From: Siderastrea siderea
Lineage: Eukaryota > Cnidaria > Anthozoa > Scleractinia > Rhizangiidae
Direction of reading: 5' to 3'
Assembly (NCBI GenBank): GCA_964030785.1
Contig: OZ034967.1
Location: 57,019,665-57,083,664, forward strand
DNA length: 64,000 nt
The notes below the pieces were generated by a model that was not told the DNA's origin, ran no database searches, and saw nothing but the letters and a program-made list of their open reading frames with translations. Numbering within the stretch: the stretch's first letter is position 1; every line of letters begins with the position of its first letter. Position numbers and translations under genes: made by a program. Shown here in pieces: positions 22,613-34,926 of the stretch.

Positions 22613-22709
22613 GATGTGTTCTTTAGTGACATTTTTGTTTGTAAAGGCTGGTTTCCATATGATCGCTGCGATCGCTACCAAAACGTTTAGCGATCCTTAC
22701 GACTACAAG
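22613..22709 (+). repeat. 97-bp dispersed repeat, copy 2
   Basis: Second copy of 19965-20061, about 2.65 kb downstream in the same orientation, with few changes. Confidence 0.85.
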
Positions 22710-22990
22710 ACGGGATTCATGCGTCTTTGAAATTCGCTGTAGGGATCTGTAGGGAGTGGGGTTTAATTTCCGGTCTCGCTGTGAAAATCTAATTAGGAAT
22801 CAATTAACATGATCAATCTGTCATGACCAGTGTACTTTGCTCATCGCAATGAATAAGCCCTTCACAGCACGAAGAAGAGACGCAAAACAGACTACATGAA
22901 CTTATATCAGCTAAAGCAATAGTTAATATATGATAGAATGTACTTTATTGTGCGATCGCGCGAATATTCAAATCCTTCAAAGGCACGAAC

Positions 22991-25900
22991 ATGGCGCCCT
23001 CGTCGGGTAGAACATGTTCTGTCGGCCTGCAACGCGTATTTGGACCCTCACTCAGTGCAGAGGCAAACTGGTACGCAGTGTCAAGTGATTGGTTTTATCG
23101 TCCGAGGGAATTTATGGCAAGCGAGCATTTTAGGCTTTTTAAGGACGATATTTTGGAAATATCGATCTACGATTTGGTGGATGGTACCGGCGCGCGAGTC
23201 AACCCATCCTGGTTTGGCTCGTCAAGAAAGAAAGATCTTGTGGTTGTGGCAACACTATTCGGTATTGTGGGCCGAGCTCTACGTCGAAAGAATGTAGATG
23301 AGGACAAATTTTGCGGTTTAAGTGAGTTCCAGGTGGTCAGAGAAGAACTGAATTCCCTCCAACTTGAGAAAATGGCGGGAAGCAATTACAACTTTCCCGC
23401 CATCCTGCCCGAGACGCCTCCATCTACACCAGATGAAATTGGGAGCAATCCGACGAATGCTGTTTCAGTTAGCCTGGGAAAACCGACTATTGAAGCACTG
23501 CAAGATGTTGAAAAGACTACAGGACCTCGACTGAAAGCGAAATGCGCGGGAAAATTCGCGAAGGACTGTTTGGAAGTGTTGAGGGAAAATCTTACATCGA
23601 GCGGTGAAGATCTCGGAAAGGCCCTAGGTTATGGACTGCTCTATTCAGGACAAGACAACGAAGAATTCGTTCGCGAAACAATATCGTCTGCTCTTTCGAC
23701 GGTGGCCGAAAAGCAAGGAGTTAGGAAGGCATTTTCAACGTTGCTGACGGACAATATTTACAACGAATACGTAAATTCAATGAGAGTCCCAGACTGGATT
23801 CAGCTTTACGTGAAATTGTCAACAAAGCTTCCGAATAGATCTTGGCAAACCCTTCTGAATTTTCTCAACATAGGCCGAAGCGGGGTAAGTCTAATTTTAC
23901 GTTCCTTTGTATCATCTATGTTTTATTTAACATGAAAAAAAACTTGGGAGAGCTTCTTAAATTAACCAAAGACAACTTTCTCTTGAACATCTTCACGATG
24001 TAGTCATGATCATGCGATACAAAGTTGAAACTGATCGCAGTAATTCTCTTGCGATTCGTTCTAAATTCTCACGGACTCATTGTTTGAAAGTATAGTGATA
24101 GGCAAGGAAATATTTGATGGTGATCACTTTTGAGGCTTTGCAGTAAGTGAGCCTGAATCTAGGTGCATGGAGTCAGTTCAACCTATTGAGTTTTCTTTTT
24201 TTAAATTGAAATAATAATTATGAAACCCAATACATCGGCCTGAGTTAAGGAGAGTACAATTTTTTAAACAAGCCAATTGACAATTAAGGCTTTATTGTTT
24301 GTTAGTTGTTTACTGTTAAGAACTATTTAACAAGAGTATTTATTAAACTGGAAAAAAGTTGGCTGTTTTACAAGGATCACAACATTTTAAGTACACTAAG
24401 TATTAATGCCATTAAGACTTGTACTGTGAAAAACAAGACATTTTGCTTATCTGAGTGAACCAGACTAGCAATGGGAATCCTGACCAAAAAATCTTTTTAT
24501 CTTTCATCTAGAGGTTCCAGTGTAAAACAAGTTGCAATAATTTGTTCATTTTACAGAAAGCTATTGATGCTGGGCTTTTGCTTACTACTAATGAGATACG
24601 AGCACAAAAAGATCTTGTCTTTGCTGTTACAAGAAGGACATTCCAATTAGAGCCTCTTGATGAGGCCATACGTGGTTATGGTATCAGTTTAAAGATGGCT
24701 TTGATGTGGCAAATCAGGCAAAGCCGTTTGCACCAAGCTACCTCAGAAGAACTGGAATTCAATTTGAAGATTGACGGAAGACCTCTTGCAGGTGGGTACA
24801 AAATCCAAAACTTTGGAATTTCCATTAAAACAGTAGTATTTTTATGACATATTGATCTTCTTTTATTAGCAATATATGTCAGTGTTCTCAGGACCTGAAT
24901 AAAAATTTAAATGACAATCAATTTTTAGGGGGAAAGATGAAGGTTTGAAATTTGAAAGTACTTATGGAAGCCATATCACATAAACTTCAAATTCTCTCAA
25001 GTTCTTTGCATCATGTTATGTATGAGATGTAGGTAAAAATGAAATTTGGTTAAAAAGTTTTTTATGTTGGTTGAATCTCAATTTCCTTTGTCTCCTAGTG
25101 TTAATTATTCATAAATAGGTCCAGGAGACAAAAGGAAATTGAGATTCAACCTAGGTAAAAATTTTATTGTGTGGGTTCCAGAAAATATCCATATCCTCCC
25201 CATGGATGGTCACTGGAAATTCCAAGGGGGTGAGGGGTCTCAAAGGCCAAAATTTTTACAGGAAAGTATGAAGCTAAACTGGAATTTCCATAGGGGTGAA
25301 GGGGTTGAAAGTGAAAAACCATCCGTGGGTGAGATATGGATATTTTCTGGAACTGCACATTACCTGAATTTAATTTTAAATGGTGCATACATGCATGCAC
25401 CATTTTCCAAGAAAGGTTGATATTATTATTATCAGATAGACAAACAGTCACTGCTATAAACGATTTGCCGACTGTCCTGTCCTGTCCTCTGAGCGTAACG
25501 ATCGCATGAATAATAAAAAGTCAGCTGGCTTTTTCATTGTATAGGACGAGAGCAAGTGTCTGCGGGAGTTGTTCCAATTGATTTAGCAGCTGCAGGGAAA
25601 GGTATAAAGGGTTGCCAGAGTGCCTTGTCAGTTTACCCTATTGCTATTGCAAACTGTGCAGAGAAAAGGTATGAAACAGTTGTATGGTTCCAAACAGTTG
25701 AAAATTAAATAGTGAACAAAACCAAGTACTGTATAGTGCTTTAAAGCCAAATACCTATTTTATCACTTTCTGCCTGTGAGTTTGTTTCATTTACATGTAC
25801 CAATACATTTTCAAGATGGAAAGAGATGTTTTTTTTCCTGTATGGCAGTTCACTTTTTGCATTTTTATAGTGCAAACTTCAGTTTTGGTAAACTAAAATG

Positions 25901-28900
25901 AATTTATATAAGACTGAATGAGGAACCACACTTTTGTAGTCTGCAGATTTCGGTATTAGCTGACCTCCTTGGTCAGATCATACACACGTTTATCTATGTC
26001 CAGATAAAATTACTTTCATGTGTTAACTGTGTTGTTCTGTATTCCACACTTTTAATAGGAGTGAATTGAAAAAGTTGATCACCAGGTTGAATGAAGAAAA
26101 GAAGATTCTCAAAAAGGAGGGTATCACTGTAGATGGCATACACTACAAAATTACATTTACAGGTACTCAACTGAGACTTAATTTATCAGCAGAAACAGGG
26201 AGGTTTATCTTTTGTAAGTCTCATATTTCCACAGACCAGTTAATAGCTTGACTGAAAGCTTCCCCTTTTCAATCTGAAATAACAGTTTGGATAATGATTT
26301 AATAGGATGGGAAACGTGTGTACATTAAGAACAAAGAACAGCAATATTAGTGTTATAGAGGGGGCAAATGTACTGGGGGTGCATGCAGTTAAAATGTTGT
26401 GATTTGTCTTAGTTCAGGATTACCTTTGTACTTATAATTAGTATTTAGTTAGTCAGAGTAACTGCTAGCAGAAATGACATTGACAGTGTAAAAGGTTTAA
26501 TTGACTTGTAATTATGTGTTGATGAACAACAGCGCACTACAGTAGGGTTACTATATCATTGCTTTGCAGTGACACTCGACTTGAAATGCCTCTATCTGCT
26601 TATTGAAAAGCCCAATGATGAGAACTTTGTCCTGGCTGGAAGTGGAATTGAGATTGAATTCTTTTTTTTTATGCCACGCTCTCAGGGTATTTGAAGTCAT
26701 GTATTCATGTTTTAAGACAAAAATAAATTAATTTTGTATTTATTTATCATTCACCAAGTGTGTTATTATCCTTTTCTTTTAAAACAATTTGAAAATAATG
26801 AATTGTTACAACTGAAGGAGTGCAGTGTTGAAATCAAAATATTGTACATAATAGTGGATATCCAGAATAATCAAGCTCATTTGGCCTCGTCTATTCAACT
26901 TTAATATTAAACTTAGTGACCTTGATTATTCTGGATGTCACAAAAACCTAATGTAGTATTGTTTTAATATCATTCATTGTGTTTACTGACGAGCCATATT
27001 TTTTGCCTGTTTGCACTCGATAACTGAATAATCTGTATGGTGCACTGATTTCCAGAAATATCTGTAGGCTAATTAGCAAATGTAAAGACGAAGTGAGTTC
27101 CAGTACCCGTAATAACATTACAATAATAAAATGCAATACAAATTATATGATGGTGGCAATAATAATTCAGTAATAGTTTATTCAATATAATTATTGCTTA
27201 CAGGCTTGCAAAGAACATTGGGGTGGTTCATTCGATGAGGTTTGCCTTACCTGCCTCCAGTCTAAGGCAAATATTGGAAAGTGAGTAGATGATATTTAAT
27301 AAATATGTCTACTGTGCCACATATTGTTTATAAAACAATATTACACATGTTGATGTAGGTCTAAGGTCTCATTATTTGAAAAACAGCTTTTATTAGTTAT
27401 TGCAGCACAACTCTCTGGAACAGCTTGTAATCTTAGGGAGACAAAATCGCTCAGTCAATTTAAGCAATACTCAATCTTCATTTTTAAATTTGAGACACGG
27501 CTCTCATGGAAATCAGGCTTAGTTAGCATTGTAATGATTAGATTAGTTTGAACTCTTTCGGCAGTCTAGGATATTTTATGTTTTGTTATTATGTAGTCCT
27601 GATGTTTTTACCATGTTTAAACAAAATTGAATTGAATTAAATTGAATTAAATTTTGACAATGTAAAAACCAGTGCAGGCATGATTTGTTTATAGCTAAAT
27701 GATATACATTAATTTCAGTTCAATTGTCTTTTAAGATGGTCAGGAATTCGAGATGATCTCTTGTTTTTATTGGATGAAGAGCTGAGCAATGTTTCCCTGT
27801 GTGCTCTTCATAGCGAGATGAGGAACACAGAGCAGCTGCTTGGTTCCCTTGGCCTATTTTCCTACAGGTGCAATGCCCTCGAAGAATGCAATGAAGCAAT
27901 TAGCCACTATGGTCCTGAATTGTCAAGGGGATGTGACCGAATAAAAGTGAAACTTCGCAAGGGCCAACAGACTGCTGTTACCAAGAACAACATATCTGTC
28001 GCATCCTTTTCAGGTAAACAAATGTTATTAACAGTAATTAAGGGACAATGCAAAGCCAGGGTTTATTTTCTAATTAATATAATTACCTGTCTATTTTTTG
28101 ACAATTTTATCATTTTCTTGCAGGAAATACAGAGCGAAGCATTCTTGAGAATATTGATGTCATTATTGACAAGTCTCTACCAAGGGATAAGGTTGTAACC
28201 TATTACAAAGAGGTGGATGGTGCTTCCAAAGATGTGGTCCTAGGCTATGTGACCTTTACAAATGCAACAAAGGAGGTATGTGATTGTATAAACCATGTGT
28301 TACTTAATTGTCAAAACATAGTTTTATGTCATCAGCAAAAACTGTTACAATGGCCTATAAGTGAAAGGATTCAAAATCAAAGGTATTTTTCACAGTCTTT
28401 TAAAAGAATTGTCCATAAAGTGGACATAATTTTGAAAGTTAACTTCTTTGCTCAGCTGTGGCCTTCCAGGAAACTGGGAGATGAAACAACAAAGGTGAGA
28501 GAAATTTGGAAACCTGGACCGTTAGTTTTTGAGAGCCAAAAAGTCTCTATTGGTTCGTGTATTAATTTAAATGGATGACAAAGGGAATTGTAATCTTTAA
28601 AAATTGTGATTTTATATTTGTGACAGTATGTTGAGGACATCCTAGAAGGTGGAAAGTTCAAGAGAGACTTTGGCAAATACCAGGAGGAAGTCAGTTTGGA
28701 TGATGCTAAAGGTGATTATTTGAACAAATATAGGATTAAAGAATGTCTTCTGTCTTCTGTACATAAATCTGCACAGTTTTTGTGCTAGGACCTGTTAACT
28801 GTGAGACTCAAAAAGCTTTAAATGCTAGAATTACATGTCAGTATTGCATTATTTTTGGGCATGTCTAACAGTCTTGAGGGGAAACTGGACCATACTGAAC

Positions 28901-31900
28901 TAAACTAAACTGATCTGTACTAAGCTAAACTCCCTGACTTTGAAATATGTGATAAATGCTGTTCCTGAAACATGTCATTATTTTGGGTTTTTTAAGATCT
29001 GAAGAAGTTCCTGGAATGTGAAAAGGAAGTGTTGTCCAAGGAACTGGAAGAGCTTGAGCAAAAATATCTTACCTGTGAGCGAAATTCTGAACCTTCAGCT
29101 CAACCAGCAACAAAGAGGGGTAGGAAGAGGAAGTCTGATCAGGCATTTGAGAAAAAGGCTGAATCATCTTCAGCAATGGCAGAGCTTGCAGCCTCTCTTC
29201 AGATCTCTCATTTCCACAAGGTTTGTGAGCTTGCACAAAAGTATTTAGTAATTAGGCTTATATTTAGATTGGTGTTTTACTGTAAAGTTGGTAAAATTGT
29301 ACTTTTAATTATAATTATATCCTTTCATGCAGCACCAGTTGGAAGTTCTGTTGCAAGATTTAAGAACTCTCCTGTGTTTCATTTTGCAATGTATATAACC
29401 ACTAGAACCTCAAACTCAGTTAACTCCAACTAGTTGTACTTCCCTTTGGCTTAATATTTAGTTAATTTTAACCCAATAACTAAAAGTTGAATTGAAATTT
29501 TCTCAATCTCTTTCTTAGTTGTAATTTATAATATTATACTGTTATATGTATCAGAGCTGTACATATACAAACACGCTGAATGCATTTGTTTTTATCTGGT
29601 TATAATGTAGTGCTTCAAAGGATGGAATGAAATTGCCAAAGTCAAGTCAGGGGCAGTGAGTTTGAGGACAGCAGAGATGAACAGATTGACATTTTTGATG
29701 TCAAGGTATTAATTTTTAAAATGCCTTTGATGAGCACTTAATTTTGGGAATATTTAGAGGTAGCATTAATGCCAATAACAAACTATTATAACTATTATTA
29801 AAATTATATTGTTATTCTGGTTTCACTGTACCGTAATAATAATATAATATTATTATCCAACTGTATTTATTTAGCATGTACAGAAAACGCACGAAACGCT
29901 ACGAGTACAAATATCCCACGATTGTACAGTTGCATGGTGTTGTGGTTTTGATTCACGAAGAAAGAATAGCGATGGCACAATAATACGTGTTTATTTATAT
30001 CCGAGCGTGCGGAGAGTGAAGCACTCTCTGCGCATGCGCGTACAAGAAGTGTATTACATAACAAACTATGACATCCTCCTCTTTCTGAACAAGCACAGCG
30101 AGTGATGCCTAGAAAATGGAACCTAACGTAACATGTTGAAATATGCCATGTCCATTGTTCAATAAACGTCAGAAAATGTCTTTCACTAACGCTAGTAGCT
30201 GCAACAGTAACTCAGTTAATAAAATGAATTTAACAACATCAGCTAAATCAGTTTAATCAGAGTTTCAGTTCATAAGTTCAGCCTGTCGGGCGGTTTGATC
30301 GCCCTGGAAGATCGGCGGAGGGTAGCCTCTCTGTCCATACCCCCTGCTACAGTTTGAGGGCAGGTTGTTAGGGATGTAAGTGGAGAATCCTCGTTTAAAC
30401 TCGGTGTGGGCTCTGCGGTATCCATGTCGCTGCTTTCGTGGAAGGTGATGTTTTCTCCTGTAGGGCGAATGTGGCTGCGGTTACGTCTGTGGGTGCTACC
30501 ATCTGCCATGTCAACGACGTATGAGCGGGGAGTCTCCGCGTGACACTTGACAATGCCAGGTTCCCATTTGTGGCTATGCGGGTTGAGGACACGCACTGGG
30601 TCATCAGGACGAATCACGGGGAGGTGCTTGGACGTTTTGTCATACTGTGACTTTTGTTTCTCTTGTCTTGTTTGAAGCTTTGCATTGATATCACCATCAG
30701 CAGACAGGGATAGGCTTGGTTTAGAGATTGCCAGTAAGTTGGTTTGGTACACTCTTGAGTTCAAGAGCTCTGCTGGTGATGGAATATTGTGGTCAAGAGG
30801 GGTGCTACGCAGACACAACATGGCGAGGTGAGGATCAGAACCAGATTCTTTGCATTTCTGTAGGAGGCCTTTCACTGTTTGCACAGTTCTCTCAATGAAG
30901 CCGTTGGCCTGTGAAAAGTAGGGGCTGGTCGTGACATGTACGAAGCCATATGCATTGCTGAACTTTTGGAACAACGTAGAGGTAAACTGAGTGTCATTGC
31001 CAGTGATGAGTTTGCTTGGGATGCCGTGCTCCTCAAATATGGATTTCAAGTGGGCGATTGTCGTGTCCGATCGGATATCGTTCAGCTTCCTCACCAGAGG
31101 GAATTTGCTGTAGTAGTCAGACACTAGTAAGTAGGGTGAGATGTTCCAGAAGAACAGGTCAGATCCTAGTGTGTGCCATGGCTTCTGAGGAACATCGTGG
31201 GGCATGAGGGGCTCCTTTACATTCATGTTCTGATTGTGTTGGCAGGGGGCACAGCGCTTGACCATCTCTTCAATGTCGTGATTTATGTTGGCCCAGAATA
31301 CTGATCCTTTGGCACGGAGTTTGCATTTTTCTGCGCCTTGGTGTGCATAGTGTAACTGTTGCAACACATCAGCGTGCAGACTTTTAGGGACAAGGATTCG
31401 TGTGCCCTTTAGGATAATGCCATCAGCGACAGTTAATTCATCGCGGTAATTCCAATACGCATGTAGGTGTGGTGGACATTCTGATCTTGTATCAGGCCAG
31501 CCTTGTGTGATGACTGCGCGTAGTGAGAGAAGAACTTCATCCTTAGCTGTTTCCTCTTTAATTTGGTTGATCCTTGTTGGGGTAGCATTTAGGTGGAGAT
31601 GTAATTCATGGACTGACACGTCCAGCCCGTCGATGGTGTCGCCTGGGCATGGGCTGACTCGAGACAACGCGTCGGCTACTGGAATGTCCTTTCCTGGGAC
31701 ATACTTTATTTCCACATCATATTTCTGGATCCTAAGCATCATTCTCGCGATGCGCGGTGGGGCAGATGAGATGTGTTTCTTGAAGATCGATTCTAATGGC
31801 TTGTGGTCTGTTTCCACAGTTACATGTCGGCCATAAGCAAAGTAGTGAAATTTCTCCAGGCCATGTACGACAGCGAGCATTTCTCTTTCAATGTTAGAAT

Positions 31901-34852
31901 AGCGAGCTTCTGTCTCAGTGAGAAGTTTGCTTCTATACTCGATAGGACCTTGATCCTGAAAGAGCGTTGCACCGAGGCCACGTGTGGAGGCGTCTACTTG
32001 GATGGTGACTGGCTTTGTGCTGTCAAAGTATTTAAGTGAATTGGCAGATGTGACTGCTTGCTTGACTTTGTCTACGGCCAACTGGTGTTCTGGGCCCCAC
32101 TGGAACTCGCTGTCCTTCTTGGTCAGGTCCCAGAGGCAGGCTGATAAGGATGCTAGTTGCAGTACGAATCGGCTGAGAAATTGCACCATACCGAGAAAGG
32201 TTTGGAGGTCAGCCAGGCTCGGTGAAGGATCCATGTTGGTGATCGCTTCAATCTTCTGTGGGTCTGGTTTAAGGCCGCTGGCGCTGATGATATTGCCGAA
32301 GAAGGGTATTTCAGTACACCTTATCTTGCATTTGTCAGCATTAAAGCGAAGGCCGGTTTCACGTGCACGCTCCATGACAGCTCTCAGATTTGCATCATGG
32401 TCACTGAGGTCACGGCTGTAGATAACTATATCGTCAGCGATACCAGTGACACCGGGGAGGTCACCAAATGCTTCGTCTACTTTCTTCTGGAAGATGTCCT
32501 GGGCGCAGATTAGGCCGAAGGGAAGCCTCAAGAATCGGTATCTGCCGTGTGGTGAATTAAAAGTGGTGCACAGTGAACTTTCATAGTCAAGTTTGATATT
32601 CCAGTATCCACCGCGGGCATCCACAATAGAGAAGTATCTTGCGCCACTCAACTTTGGTAGGATATCTTCCAGTGTTGGAGTGCGGTGGTGTGGCCGTTTG
32701 ATGGCACGATTGAGGTCTTTGGGGTCGAGACACAGTCGGAGTGTGCCATTGCTCTTGGTAACACAGACCAACGAGTTAACCCAGTCAGTAGGTTCATCTA
32801 CTTTGGTTATGATACCTTGCTGCACCAGTGCTTCTAGCTCCTTTTTGAGTGGCTCACGCAGTGCTTCAGGTACTCGCCGTGGGGGGTGAATGACTGGTGG
32901 GACTGCGGGGTCCAAGGTAATATGAAACTCTCCTTTGAAACAGCCGATGCCCTCAAAGCAGTCCTGATACTGGCAAAGACGCTCCTCCTTTGCCTCTGTG
33001 CTGCCGAGGGGGTCCTGTTTAGCAGTGGTCAGACTGTAGTTAAGAGTGACGAGTCTCAAATCCCGGCAGGTGGGTAGCCCCAGGATCGTCGGTCCGGTCG
33101 TGTTCACGACGTGGAATGGATACGGTTTGGAGTGACCGCCATGTGATAAGCAAAGCTCGCAAGTGCCATAGTGCTGTATAATATGACCACCAAAGGCTGT
33201 GATGGTTGTGTCCGAAGAGGCCAGACCTAAGGGTGCACCATCTGGGCTGCATGCAGACTGGGGATGCAGCTGTTTGTATGTGTTTACAGGAATGACGTTT
33301 CCTTCAGCTCCCGTGTCGATCTTGCACAGTACAGGCATCGTGCTTTGACCCACATCCACTCCTATCTGTATCAGGGCTTGAGTGTCTGTTGCCGAGACGC
33401 TGCCTATGTACAGGGAGTGGAAGTACAGCTGTGGGGTGTCTTGCATGTGCGAAGTGCTGCTCGGTACTGTTGGGAATTCGTTGTCAGGGTCAGTGGTGTC
33501 TAGAGCGTGTATTCCCTGTTGCTGCTTGTGTTGGATGTCCTTGGGTTGCACTTGGCCAGCTCTTGTTCTTGGGTGGGAACGACAAACAGACTTCCAGTGG
33601 CCAAGCTTGCCACAGCTTTCACACCTTGTCCCATATGCTGGACATGATCTTCTTGGTGGGTTGTGGAATGTGCCACAGTTGCCGCATTTGGCGTCTTGGG
33701 TTCCCTTTGCTGGTAGAGTGTTCGTGTTGGGATCCCTGTGCCTTGGGTTTCGGGCATGTTGTTTCAGGGCATCAATCGTGGTAGTTTGGCTACCTCTGAT
33801 GTCTTGTAATTGGTTGCTGGTTGCCTCTTGTGTCCGTGCTATGCTTACAGCTTTGTTGAGAGTCAGGGTGGAGTCGTATTCAAGAAGCTTTGACTGGACG
33901 CGCGGGTTGTTGGACCCGAAAATCAGGGCATCAATAATGTGTTCGTCAGGATTCGTGTACTTGCATTCAGTTACGAGGATACGGACTTTTTTTAGGAATG
34001 AATCTACGGATTCACCAGGTTCCTGTTTTAGGGTGCGGAGTTTGTAGCGTGCTAGTCTGAAGTTGCTTCGCGGCGCCACGTACTCTTCGAACTTTTCCCA
34101 ATATGTGCTAAGTTTCTTCTTGTCGTCAGCTGTTAGCGTCCACGTGGAGACCAGCTCGATGCCTTCTTCACCGGACCAAATCAGAAGGTAACTCACTTGC
34201 TCTTCCTCGCTTTTATCCTTTAGCGGACCGGAGAAGTATAGCTGGCATAGGTTTTTGAATTTTTTGAGCGCTTGCGGCGCGTCGGTCGAAGACCAATCCA
34301 TGCGTGGAGTTGGCAGCCCGGCGAGTTCCGCCATCTTGTCTTCCTGTGGTGTAGAAAATCTGGTGTTTCAACGGGTTGAACGAGGACAAAAAAAAAACCG
34401 ACCTGGTTTCGGAGTTCGCTTGAGTGAAAGCACTAACAGTATAATCCCGCTCCTGGCACCATGTTGTGGTTTTGATTCACGAAGAAAGAATAGCGATGGC
34501 ACAATAATACGTGTTTATTTATATCCGAGCGTGCCGAGAGTGAAGCACTCTCTGCGCATGCGCGTACAAGAAGTGTATTACATAACAAACTATGACACAT
34601 GGTTATTGTGTAGGACCATGCCCCTGCACATCCTGTTACACTTGTAGTTTTCTTTCAAGTTACTGAAAAAGAATAAAAAAGGTTAAATTGGATTAAAATA
34701 ATCCCTTTTGTAGATGTTTTGGTTGAAGTACATATCACCGTCTGTTTTTACTCATTATTTGTATTTTGACTTGCCTTGAGGGTTCGTCAAAACACAGCAC
34801 GACTTGTAAAAATGTATGGCGATACTTCACACCAAAACATCTAATAAGATAT

Positions 34853-34926
<74 letters not shown>

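Larger units (their letters stand above)
29938..34597 (-). mobile_element. Ty3/Gypsy LTR retrotransposon, nearly intact
   Basis: Two LTRs of 136 bases (TG...CA) differ at one position. Target duplication CATGG is at 29933-29937 and 34598-34602. On the minus strand: 5' LTR, primer binding site, one uninterrupted gag-pol frame, purine tract, 3' LTR. The near-identity of the LTRs and the open frame indicate a recent insertion. It lies in the intron after exon 12 of the plus-strand gene, antisense to it. Confidence 0.97.

Noticed and set aside
22938..23297. Alternative frame overlapping the first exon of the orphan gene
   Set aside because: The frame from 22991 is longer, ends at a strong donor and joins in phase to the next exon.
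30936..34047. Several open frames on the plus strand across 30.9-34.0 kb
   Set aside because: They are antisense shadows of the intact gag-pol frame on the minus strand.
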